DNA of 64,000 nt from Trifolium pratense (taxonomy: Eukaryota > Streptophyta > Magnoliopsida > Fabales > Fabaceae): positions 40,572,635 to 40,636,634 of the forward strand of contig NC_060063.1 in the NCBI RefSeq assembly GCF_020283565.1, in the 5' to 3' direction. The notes beneath the pieces are model-generated. The model searched no databases, was not told where the DNA came from, and saw nothing but the letters and a program-made list of their open reading frames with translations. A program made the position numbers and the translations under genes. Shown here piece by piece: positions 33,882 through 44,800 of this stretch; position 1 is the stretch's first letter; each line of letters starts with the position of its first letter.

Positions 33882-36619
33882 GGGGTGTTAGATCAAAGGA
33901 CAACTGCTACCTGTGGATCCCTCTTGAAGAAGCTAGTGTATCTACATGTCTCTTAACTAAAAATGAAGAGGTTAAGCTGTGGCATCAAAAATTAGGACAC
34001 CTTAACCTGAAGAGCATGAAGAGAGTCATATCTGAAGAAGCTATCAGAGGACTACCAAGTTTACAGATACAGGAAGGCAATATCTGTGGTGAATGTCAGA
34101 TTGGGAAGCAAACCAAAGTGTCGCACCAGAAGTTGCAACACTTGTCCACCTCTAGAGTTCTTGAGTTACTACATATGGGGCCCATACAAGTTGAGAGTCT
34201 TGGAGGTAAGAAATATGTTCTTGTTGTTGTTGATGACTTCTCTAGATATACTTGGGTCAATTTCATTAGGGAAAAATCTGAGACTTTTGAAGAATTCAAA
34301 AATCTTTGCTTACAACTTCAAAAAGAGAAAGATTGTGGTATTGTAAGAATCAGAAGTGACCATGGTAAGGAGTTTGAAAACTCTAAATTTGCTGATTTCT
34401 GTGCCGCTGAAGGAATAACTCATGAATTTTCTTCACCAATTACACCTCAACAAAATGGTGTGGTTGAAAGAAAGAACAGAACCTTACAAGAATCTGCTAG
34501 AGTAATGTTGCATGCCAAAAATGTTCCTTACAAGTTCTGGGCTGAAGCCATGAATACAGCATGTTACATTCACAATAGAGTAACATTAAGAAAATGTACT
34601 GCTACAACACTGTATGAACTATGGAAGAATAGGAAGCCTACTGTAAAATATTTCCATGTGTTTGGGTCAAAATGTTACATTTTGGCAGATAGAGAATCTA
34701 GGAGAAAATTGGACCCCAAAAGTGATGAGGGGATATTTTTAGGTTACTCAACCAACAGCAGAGCCTACAGAGTTTTTAACTCCAGAACAAGAACTATGAT
34801 GGAATCAATAAATGTTGTTGTTGATGATAGTGATACAACAAGTGCAGATCCAGCTAAAGAGACAGATGTCATCACACCTGTCCCAACACTAGATGATGAT
34901 CAAACTGAACCTGAACCTGATCAACATTCTGAATCTACTTCAGAGGCTCCTAGACCAAACAAGGGACCATCTACTAGAACACAGAAGAATCATCCTCTGG
35001 AACTTGTCATTGGAAATCCAAATCAAGGAATTGCAACAAGAAGATCAAAAGAAGCAATCTCCAACTCATGCTTCATATCCAAGATTGAACCAAAGAATGT
35101 TAAAGAAGCTTTGACTGATGAATACTGGATCAATGCTATGCAGGAAGAACTAACTCAGTTCAAAAGAAGTGAGGTATGAGATCTAGTACCTAGACCAGAT
35201 GGTATAAATGTTATTGGTACAAAGTGGGTCTACAAGAACAAAACTGATGAAAATGGTGACATTACTAGAAATAAAGCCAGACTTGTAGCACAAGGATACA
35301 CCCAGATAGAAGGAGTAGATTTTGATGAGACTTTTGCTCTAGTTGCTCGCTTGGAGTCCATAAGATTGCTATTAGCTGTGGCATGTATCTTAAAATTCAA
35401 GTTATATCAAATGGATGTAAAGAGTGCATTCCTAAATGGCTATCTGAATGAAGAAGTATATGTTGAACAACCAAAAGGGTTTGTAGATCCAAGTTTTCCT
35501 AACCATGTCTACAAACTAAAGAAAGCTCTCTATGGATTGAAACAAGCCCCTAGAGCATGGTATGAAAGATTGACTGAATTCCTTGTCAGCCATGGATACA
35601 AGAAAGGTGGAAATGATAAGACACTGTTTGTAAGAGAAGAGAAAGGGAAGATAATGATAGCTCAGATATATGTGGATGATATTGTATTTGGTGGAATGTC
35701 GCGACAAATGGTGGAACATTTTGTGCATCAAATGCAATCTGAATTTGAAATGAGTCTTGTAGGTGAGCTAACCTATTTTTTAGGTCTTCAGGTCAAACAA
35801 ATGGAAGACACCATATTTATCTCTCAGGAAAAATATGCAAGAAACATTGTGAAAAAATTTGGAATGGAAGGTGGTAGTCACAAAAGGACACCTGCACCTA
35901 CACATTTGAAGCTTACCAAAGATGAGAAAGGGATTGATGTGGATCAAAGTCTCTACAGAAGTATGATTGGAAGCTTGCTATATCTCACAGCTAGCAGACC
36001 TGATATCATGTTTGCAGTAGGTGTTTGTGCTAGATATCAATCTGAACCCAAGATGAGTCATCTGACTCAAGTGAAGAGAATCTTCAAATATGTCAATGGA
36101 ACATGTGGCTATGGAATTTTATACTCTCATGGTAATAATTCTACACTAGTTGGCTATTGTGATGCAGATTGGGCAGGAAGTGTTGATGATAGAAAAAGCA
36201 CCTCTGGTGCATGTTTCTTCTTGGGAAGCAATCTAGTATCTTGGTTTAGTAAGAAGCAGAATAGTGTGTCTCTATCCACAACTGAGGCAGAGTATATAGC
36301 AGCTGGTAGTAGCTGCTCTCAATTGTTATGGATGAGACAAATGTTGAAGGAGTATAGTGTTGAGCAAGATGTCATGACACTCTACTGTGATAATCTGAGT
36401 GCTATAAATATCTCTAAAAATCCTATCCAGCATAGTAGGACCAAGCACATTGATATACGACATCATTTTATAAGAGAACTTGTGGAAGAAAAAATTGTGA
36501 CACTTGAGCACATTGCATCTGAAGAACAATTAGCAGACATTTTTACAAAGGCGTTGGACGCAAGCCAATTTGAAAAATTAAGAGGCAAACTTGGAATTTG
36601 CCTTTTTGAAGACAAATAG
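33878..36619 (+). pseudogene. Sirevirus-1 pol: integrase, RT and RNase H, one nonsense codon
   Basis: Integrase: LWHQKLGHLN with CGECQIGKQ (HHCC zinc site), then VVVDDFSRYTW, RIRSDHGKEF and [10 protein letters not shown] (catalytic core). [14 protein letters not shown] (motif A), [16 protein letters not shown] and [10 protein letters not shown] (YVDD box). RNase [61 protein letters not shown] at 35177-35179 replaces the Trp of the family's EVWDLVP motif, leaving 1.3 kb of integrase frame and a separate RT frame. Apart from that codon, this part is open to the stop at 36619. Confidence 0.92.
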
Positions 36620-36634
36620 CAGTTACAGCATGGA

Positions 36635-38893
36635 ATGCGTGTAACCACCTCTCATCCACCTCTCCACTTAAAGTTACACGCTAATCAAGGAAGTTTTTAT
36701 TCAACTTCCCATACACTCTATCAACCACAATCATTTCTGCTCATCCACTATCTCTCTCACATTCAAGTTCTTTCCAACTTCCTCATCAACACTGCTCCAA
36801 CATCTATTGTTTTCAGAAAATTTTATTCAAAAATCATGTCTGATTCTGCAAAATCCTCACCAACGAAGAATGATGGTGTTCCATCGCTACAACGAATGGT
36901 GATAAATGCTATTCCTCTCAACACCATACCTCCCACAAGTCCAACGATGAGGAGAAAATCAACTGCAAAGAAGGACAAATCATCACGAACAAGTACAAAT
37001 CCTTCATCTCCTGCTTCAATTAAAAGTTCAAAGCGTAAAAGCAAGAAAGCGAAAGGTGAATCGAGTAAGGCGTTTACAATGTCTGAGCTTCACACTGATC
37101 CACTTCCTTCAAGTGGTGCTGCAACGCCTGTCGCTAATCCTACAGTTGAGAATGTTGATACATCTGGTAAGACTTCTGTTAATTTAGGTCTTAATACACC
37201 AAAATCTGATAAAACCCTAGGTGTAGAGAACCCTACTGTGTCTGAAAATTTGGGGAAAAGTGTTCCTAACTCCCCGACTGCTGTTGATACTAATATTGGT
37301 GCTCCCACTGAGACCAATGATGTTGTTGCTGCTGAGTCTCTTAAAGAAACAGGTCCTGAGACTCTTGTTGCGCCAAATGTTGCAACACATGGCGCTGCGC
37401 CAAATGTGGTGCCAGATGTTACCACATCTTTGGCACAGGAAAATCTGGTGGACTATTCTGAGTCTGATGAGAGTCCCCAACCTAAGGATGGTGATAAAGA
37501 GACTGCTCCTGACAAGGTTGTCAATGAAGATCCTGATGTTGTAATTATAAATGAAACCACTGTTAGTGATAAGGCTGTTCCTACAAATTCTGAGGCTAGT
37601 GTTGCTAGGAGGACTAGAAGTAGGGCTGGTAAAGCTGTAGAGGCTGCTAACACACCTGTCCAAACACCCAAACCATCTAGGGCTGGAAAAGTTACTGGCA
37701 TAAAGCCCCTATATGGACCTCCAAAACCTGTAAGTAAGGTGGTTCCTAGAACTGAGACTAGGAAAAGGAAAGCTCCACCAACAAGTGATTCTGAGTTCGA
37801 GCCAGAGACAGATGTTGCTGCATCTGGCAGCACATCTAGGAAGAGTATAGGAAGGAAGAAGGTCCCTCAAACTGTTCCCTATGCTCCATTAGACAATGTA
37901 TCATTCCACCTGGAGAATGGGTCTGCTAGATGGAAATATGTATATCATAGGAGGCTGGCTCTGGAAAGGAATTTAAAAGATGATATTCTTGACTGTCCTA
38001 GTATTGTTGAAGCTCTTGAGTATGCAGGTTTGATGAAAAATGTGGTTGGTTTGGACAAGTGCTATGACAGGCTTGTCAAAGAGTTTTTGATTAATGTGGC
38101 TGACAATTGTAATGATCCAGCAAGTCCTGAATATAGGCAGGTATTTGTTCGTGGGAAATGTGTCCAATTCTCACCAACTGTGATCAACCAACATTTGCTA
38201 AGGAGTACTGATGAGGTGGCTGCCTTAAAAGTCACAGACAATGAAGTCTGCAAGGTCCTCACAGGTGGCAGGACTAAGGTATGGCCAAGCAAGGCAAAAT
38301 TGGCTGCAACTTCTCTCTCTCCATTTTATGCTGTTTTGAATAGGATAGCTGCACACAATTGGGTCCCTACAACCCATTCAGGTGATGTAGCCAGAGGATT
38401 GGGAAAGTTCATTTATGCTGTGGGTATAAAAGCAAAATTTGATTATGGGTCATATTTCTTTCAAGAAACCTTAAGCCATGCCCTAACATATGCTGTTGAG
38501 AAGCCAGTTGCTCTTCCTACTCTATTATGCAATATCATCCTTGAGCAACACCCAGATATTCTGAGAAGCACTGATGTTCCTTGTAAAAGGAAAGGGGTGT
38601 TGATTATTGAGCAGAGTTTGCGGAATGGGACAAATGTTGCAGCAGGTGTTGGCACATCTGTCCAGGCTGGTGTACTCTCTAGGAAGCAGATGACTGCTGA
38701 TCTGACTGAGGCAAGCAGAGCTCTTGAGGTCAGGAAACTGAAAATTGATCGTGTGATTGAGGCCCTCAAGGCTGAGGAAGCTGCTGAGACTGCTGAGGGT
38801 GAGCCTGATGGACAAGAAGGTGAAGGAACTAGTGGCTCTGAGGATGGCTCTGAGGATGTGATGGAGGACTCTTATGAAAGTTCTTCAATATGA
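36635..38893 (+). CDS. Env-position ORF of Sirevirus-1 (plant transposon-protein domain)
   Basis: An intact ORF of 752 codons follows pol by 15 bp. The likelier start is the ATG at 36836 (MSDSAKSSPTKN), because the upstream part looks like a CT-rich leader. That gives 685 residues. The first 80 residues are basic and Ser/Lys-rich. A long acidic, Ser/Thr/Pro-rich stretch follows. A folded domain occupies roughly residues 355-580 of the shorter form (RWKYVYHRRLALERN, RGKCVQFSPTVINQHLL, VWPSKAKLAATSLSPFY, RIAAHNW), the region seen in many legume 'putative plant transposon/envelope-like' proteins. The C terminus is acidic. There is no signal peptide and no membrane segment, so 'env-like' is positional only. 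Its function is unknown. Confidence 0.8.
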   Translation: MRVTTSHPPLHLKLHANQGSFYSTSHTLYQPQSFLLIHYLSHIQVLSNFLINTAPTSIVFRKFYSKIMSDSAKSSPTKNDGVPSLQRMVINAIPLNTIPPTSPTMRRKSTAKKDKSSRTSTNPSSPASIKSSKRKSKKAKGESSKAFTMSELHTDPLPSSGAATPVANPTVENVDTSGKTSVNLGLNTPKSDKTLGVENPTVSENLGKSVPNSPTAVDTNIGAPTETNDVVAAESLKETGPETLVAPNVATHGAAPNVVPDVTTSLAQENLVDYSESDESPQPKDGDKETAPDKVVNEDPDVVIINETTVSDKAVPTNSEASVARRTRSRAGKAVEAANTPVQTPKPSRAGKVTGIKPLYGPPKPVSKVVPRTETRKRKAPPTSDSEFEPETDVAASGSTSRKSIGRKKVPQTVPYAPLDNVSFHLENGSARWKYVYHRRLALERNLKDDILDCPSIVEALEYAGLMKNVVGLDKCYDRLVKEFLINVADNCNDPASPEYRQVFVRGKCVQFSPTVINQHLLRSTDEVAALKVTDNEVCKVLTGGRTKVWPSKAKLAATSLSPFYAVLNRIAAHNWVPTTHSGDVARGLGKFIYAVGIKAKFDYGSYFFQETLSHALTYAVEKPVALPTLLCNIILEQHPDILRSTDVPCKRKGVLIIEQSLRNGTNVAAGVGTSVQAGVLSRKQMTADLTEASRALEVRKLKIDRVIEALKAEEAAETAEGEPDGQEGEGTSGSEDGSEDVMEDSYESSSI

Positions 38894-39079
38894 TTTCTGA
38901 TGTTTTTCTTATGATTTTTCTGATGTACTTTTGGTGTTTCCTTGTTGTTCCTTTTATGAGCAAGGCCCTGGATTTCTAGCACATGTGTGTGCTTTATGGT
39001 CTGTAATAATTGCACTCTGATACTTCTATTGTCTGCTACCCTATGATTTCCTATGCATGATGTTTGTCTAAATTGTGGC

Positions 39080-39681
39080 TAAAAAGGGGGAGTAGTGTGT
39101 GTGTGACAAGTGTGTGGACAGATGTTCTCACATCTGGTGACTGTTTCTGTGCTAATGTTCGTATGCTCGTATTGAGGGGGAGTGTGAGCAATATGCATGG
39201 GTTGAGGGGGAGTAGTAAATATTCTTTCTCTATCTGATGTTTGTATGCACGAATTCAGGGGGAGTGTGAGTGATAGTATCTCTTGATCGCCTGAATGTAT
39301 TTGATGCCAAATGTTGTGCCAAGTGTTATGGCACCTGACTATTGAGTCCAGTATCCACTATGACTGAGAATTTATTTTTCTTAGATGCTTATGGGAATTT
39401 ATTTTTCCTGATGTTCTTATGATGAATGGATGCGCTTTAACTATTAGGAGTTTATTTCTCCTATTTCTTTGGGAGTTTATTTCTCCCTTGTGTTGTTCCA
39501 TGAGGCTAGTTGTGTTTTATTCCGCTGTTGCATTGCCTCTGACTATCTTGGAAGTAGTTTTATTATGTGTTACTTTCTTTCCTAGTTGTGTGATCATGTT
39601 GACTCGAAGGAAAGGGAATACTGTATCTCTCTATATACTGGTCTAATATTGTTTTAGCCAAAATTTGCCAAAGGGGGAGAT
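39080..39681 (+). promoter_or_regulatory. Multiplied polypurine tracts of Sirevirus-1
   Basis: GGGGGAG occurs five times before the 3' LTR: AAAAAGGGGGAGTAGTG (about 39082), TGAGGGGGAGTGTGAG (39172), TTGAGGGGGAGTAGT (39203), TTCAGGGGGAGTGTGAG (39257) and finally AAAGGGGGAGAT right against the LTR (39670-39681). Only the last one is placed to prime plus-strand DNA at the LTR edge. Clustered extra tracts are a known Sirevirus trait. Confidence 0.85.
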
Positions 39682-40692
39682 TGTTGGGTTTTTGTATGTT
39701 GGCTACATTTTGCAAAAACATATTTTAGCCAAGTGTTGAGACATATGTGCTGACCCCAAGTGTTGTGACAAATGTTGGTACACTTTGGAACAACACCTGT
39801 CTGTCTGACTGTGCGCGCCAGCTAGCGGGTTTTAATTTCTACTCAATCTTTTGAAGATCTGTTTGAAGAATTGTTTCAAGGTTTCTTACAGAGGAAGGCG
39901 CACGTGTTTAATGTGTTTCAGGAGGCAGCTAAACCCTAGTTTTATTTTCCAAAGGAATTATATTTTTGGAAAATATATTTTTGCGTTTCAAAAATAGAAC
40001 TATTATTTTCAAAAATATATCACAGCTGCCGCAGTTCTAGAAGCCCTAATTTTGTCTTGAAGCCCAAGTCGTTCTACTACTATAAATACGAAGGCAAGCA
40101 TATGGTTTCAAGCATCTAAAATCGTGTTATTACAAAGCGTGAGTTGTAGGGATTTTAGAGTGTTAATTGTAGGGACCTGAGTGTTTATTGAGTTGTAAGT
40201 GTGAACTTCTCCTAAGCTTTGAAGTACGGAGATTGTTCTATTGTGTTGTGTGGTTTACTCGCAAGCTTTTAAGCAAGAGTGAATCCTAGTTTCTTAGGAG
40301 TGTGTCTCCACCGTTTGTGATCGTTGAATTGAATAACAACGCTGTCTGTGTTGTTAAGGTGGGAATTGGGACGGGGTCTCATATCTAGGAGTTCCTAGGT
40401 AGAAGTGTCATTGGGTAGTGATTAAGTGAGAAGTTGTAAACGGGTGAGTTTAGCTTCGAAGTAATACTGCTGATAGTGGACTTAATTCCTGGATTGGTAT
40501 CCCCCAGAGTAGGCTTTAGGCTGAACTGGGTTAACAACTCTTGTGTGTTATTTACTTTACTGTTTGTATTGTTTTATGTTATTTGCTCTGTTTATAGACA
40601 AGTGTTGGCGCACCGGTAACAACATCTGTCTACAACAGACAAGTGTTGATACACCTTGATCAACACCTGTCCACTGTGTGCCAGGAATTACA
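39682..40692 (+). repeat. 3' LTR of Sirevirus-1
   Basis: 1011 bp with the same ends as the 5' copy. It is shorter by 32 bp: a 31-bp internal deletion just after GTTAATTGT (about 40170), plus one C. Beyond these, I see three substitutions. Confidence 0.95.
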
Positions 40693-40697
40693 CAACA

Positions 40698-41764
40698 GAT
40701 ATAAAAGAATGTGTTACTCCCGTATCAATAATCGCAATTAAAGGAGTGTCATAGATGAAACACGTACCTCTAATTAGATTATCCACTTGATCTGCATCAT
40801 CTCCACTTAAAGCAAACACCTTCCCAATGGTCTTCTTAGGCTTCTTGCACATAGAACTCTTGTGACCTTCCTCACCACAATTGAAACAAGTCACCTTCAC
40901 TTGACACACATCAGACTTGTGTCCTAATCTTCCACAATTGAAACATTTGTCCACCTTCTTTAGGCACTCATAAGACTTATGGCCCATCTCTCCGCACTTA
41001 TAGCATTGTCCACCACCATTCTTCTTTCCACCATTAGTCTCAGCAACTTTCTTCCCCTTGTCACCATACGACTTTCCACGATCTTGACCTCTTCCTCTTT
41101 TGTCACTCATGGCTTTGTAGTAGTTAGTCTTGGCCTTCCCATCATCATCACAAATACAGCACTTATCCACCAAAGTCGCAAAGTCTCGGATTTGCGAAAA
41201 TCCAATGAGATGCTTGATGTCAGGACACAACCCACTTTCAAACTTGACACACTTGTCATTCTCAGCTTCCACGGTGCTGTAGTGTGGACTAAACACACAT
41301 AGCTCTTCAAACTTCACGGAATACTCCGCCAAAGACATGTTCCCTTGTTTGAGCTCCATGAACTCCACCACTTTCTTGTTTCTAATATCAGCTGGAAAGT
41401 ACTTCCTCAAGAACTCTCCCTTGAACATCTCCCAAGTGATTACCACACCACCAACTCCCATTCTTAGCTTAGCATTCCTCCACCACTTGTTAGCTTCCTC
41501 ACGAAGTACATAGGTACCCAAGGTTAACTTATTCTCCTCGGTACACCTCATAGCCTCAAAGACAATCTCAACTTCCTCTATCCACTTGACAGCAGCTTCC
41601 CGAGCATAGCCTCCAGTGAAAAGCTTCGGATTATGCTTCATGAATCGCTCCAACCTCATCTCATCTTCCCTCCCGGGTTGATGATCTCTAGCCACGATGT
41701 TAGTCAAAGTAGCTATTGCGTCTGCCATCTGATTGTTACCTCTTCCATTACCTCTTCCAGCCAT
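40698..41764 (-). pseudogene. Ty3/gypsy gag with three zinc knuckles and start of protease
   Basis: The likely start is the ATG at 41764 (MAGRGNGRGN), chosen over an upstream ATG-less extension that runs towards the primer-binding site. The capsid region includes AVKWIEEVEIVFEAM, TYVLREEANKWWRNA, FKGEFLRKYFPADIRNKK and FMELKQGNMSLAEYSVKFEEL. Three CCHC knuckles follow: CYKCGEMGHKSYEC, CFNCGRLGHKSDVC and CFNCGEEGHKSSMC. The aspartic protease starts with IIDTGVTHSFIS, where the usual DTGA is DTGV. The frame is intact to the Sirevirus insertion point. It would package RNA and process the polyprotein, but the element is truncated. Confidence 0.92.
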
Positions 41765-41882
41765 AATCCTGAACAACCAACCAATCCAACAACAAACATA
41801 GAAAATAATATCAACAGTGTTATCTCTACATAAGTTGAATATACGGGTAACTAATCCCAATTGGTTCCACATGAACCAACCT

Positions 41883-41899
41883 TGCTCTGATAACACTAT
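41883..41899 (-). promoter_or_regulatory. Primer-binding site of the Ty3/gypsy element
   Basis: On the minus strand the sequence directly after the LTR end (AGGGTGTTACA) reads TAGTGTTATCAGAGCAAG. This resembles the initiator-methionine tRNA complement (TGGTATCAGAGC), confirming LTR position and orientation. Confidence 0.8.
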
Positions 41900-44800
41900 T
41901 GTAACACCCTAACTCCTTAACGCGTATTTATTGAATATAAATAAATAAAACACTTAAGACAATTAAGGCGTTACATGTTAATAAAACAAACATACAAGGC
42001 ACAAAGACATTCAACGTGCTTATACATACTTGCGACAGCGGAATTGCAAATTCAACATTGCAATAATTCCTTTATAACACATATTGATCATCAAAAGCTA
42101 AGTTATAATTATCCAAGGCATTATCATATATATATCTAGCCTTATCATCAACATGGATATCATAATATACAAGTTAGCAAGATCAATGGTTAATACAATC
42201 ATCCAACAAGTTCAAGTGAATACCCTGACTCGATGTTACAACTATCATAGCAACACTAAATACAACCCATCAAAAGCTAACTATAGGAGTAGCAAAGCTA
42301 GACTCCTCACCAAAATGCACGCTACCACTAAGCACGAGCAAGCCCTCTAACTCTGAGCCGGATCCTCAACCTGAGTATCTGAACCCCCAACGGTCTAGCA
42401 CATAACACAAAACATGAGAGTTAGATCACAAAATCAAAATATAAGTGTAAGTAAAACGATACTTAAACACTTATTCACAATACATGCATATTCATAAATT
42501 ATAAATATACATCATCATCCATCATTCAATTATAAGTTCTAAACATATATAATCGAATACCAAATCATCAATTAACAATTATTACACTTAGCAAAGTATG
42601 TGTCACATATCACTTATCACATAATGCACACATAACACTACTACAAAAACGAGTTTTAATAGCGCCCATTTAATAGCGCTTTATTAAAAAGCGCTATTAA
42701 AACTTAATCCGGAGCCCTTATGATAGCGCTTTTACAAAAAGCGTTATTAAAGCCTTGAACCAAAGTACACTATAATAGCGCTTTGCTGCAAACCGCTATT
42801 AAAGCCACAAAGGCGGAACTCTATAGTAGCGCTTTTGAAATTACGCTATTAAAGCTTATATCCTATAATATCACTTTTTACAAAACCGCTATAGTAAAGG
42901 AAATTAATAAATAAAAACTTGTGGTGGGCGGGTATCGAACCTTTGACCTGCTTATAATAATAAAAGTAAAAATAAATGAATAAAACCAGAGAAAATTTCA
43001 CACGCTTCCCTACAATTTCAAAACCACTTCCCAACAAAGGTTGAACTCAAACCCTAGAAACGAAATCAATCTTCTTCTAGCTTCTTCAAACAATTCCCAG
43101 CAAACATTGAACTCAACCCCTAGAATTGAAATCGACCGTCTTCTAGCTTCAAACCCAAAGGAATCGAACTTAGAGAGAAATCGTTCCTCTGTAATCAAAC
43201 TCACAACAAACAGAACTCGAAGTTAGAGCAATCATTCCTCTTCTCCAATCACAATTGTTTCGGGCAATAGATATCCTTCTCACATTATTGTCAATCCTAG
43301 CTAATATCCAAGAACCCAGAAACCACTGTGAACCCTAACCCATAACCCATAAATCTCTTCTCTCCAAGAACCTTAATCCAATTACCCACTACTTTCACTG
43401 TCAGAAGTTGTACTCGTTCGTCACCGTTCATCGCTGTCCGTCGCCATGCTCTCACAACTCAAACTGTCGTCATTAAGGTATGCTTAGGGATAAGTTACAG
43501 TATATGTTGCATTATAGCTCATATTATAGAAGTTTGAAAAAATTGAATTTGCAAAATTGATTTAAATTAGAAGGCTATATCATCTATTTATCCAGGATAC
43601 AACAGAGTATAAGAGAATGGTCAAGCTACAGGCAAAGAAGTACCCCTTATTCGTACTACTATCAACTTAATTAAGAAACTATTCTTAGTGTGGTAGATGT
43701 TTGCTGGTTCCTTCTGTTGTTTTTGATTTATAGGTGAGAATGGAATAGGGATTAGAGAGCTTGTAGGCTCCTGTTTTTAGTGAAGATGCTAAATATTACT
43801 TACAACATTTGATATCTAAGCTATCTCCATTATGAAATCATGAAATCTGCTATTTTGTTGTTAACCATTGCAGCTTTTCTTTTGTGTTAGAGTTATTTAA
43901 TGGTGTCTTATTCTCATAATAATTATACTTGGCAGTTTAATGTGGCTTGATCTTTAACATTTCTAATATTTAAGATGATATAGGGCCAAGAATGGACTTT
44001 TGTGCAGGCTAAATCTGAAACTGTGCAGAATGTGTGTGACATAGTCAAGAAACAATTGTCCCTGCTAGAATATTCAAATGTTACCGGAGAGTCTAAATTT
44101 ACTACACTTGTGAAGTTAGTTATCTACTGGTATTTCATTATCTCATTTTTCTAATGTTCTGAAGATTATTATCTCCTTTAAAATGAACTAAAATGTAGTT
44201 ATTAGTATGAAAAAAGGAAATAGTCTCCTATATATATTTGACAAAAGTGAAGTTACTTATCTCTTGATAAATTCATGTGCTTGCAGTACCCTTTAAATCA
44301 TATTTAATAATTTTTATTTTTTTAAATTCTTCTACTTTAAGTATGTCCTTATATTAAGTATTACCTTATTATCAGATATTTTGAGGGTTTCTGGAAAGAA
44401 TGGATTGATGCAAAACCAAGGGCATAGTGACTATGACAGAGTGCAGTTTGGAAGTTTGAAGCCTAATCATATGTCTTCTTTAGACACTACAAAAAAAAAA
44501 AATTACTGGCCGGAACAAATTGTCATATGAAGTCTTTTAATTCTGTTCTTCAATTCTATATAATGATCATTGTTCTCCACTGCTCGTTCTAATGAAGCAA
44601 CGACATAAACACAAGACATGATGCTAACAAATAGAATCACAAATACCATATTAGTAACAATTTGAGAAAACAAAAGTGATTGAATGTAACCATATATGTC
44701 GGTGTCAAACAGCGACATGTCATACACTAGACATACCTTCAATAAAAAGTGTCCATGCTACATTACTTAATGTATAAACCATTGTAAAAAGACATAAAAA

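Larger units (their letters stand above)
30755..40692 (+). mobile_element. Sirevirus-1: complete Copia retrotransposon, coding region damaged
   Basis: The 9.9-kb element has LTRs at 30755-31797 and 39682-40692 and a CAACA target duplication (30750-30754 and 40693-40697). It inserted into the Ty3/gypsy gag-pol. Order: LTR, primer-binding site, gag, protease, integrase, RT, RNase H (the Copia order), an env-position ORF, several purine tracts, LTR. The extra ORF and multiplied GGGGGAG tracts are Sirevirus hallmarks. gag-pol is broken at several places, so the element cannot supply its own enzymes. Confidence 0.95.
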
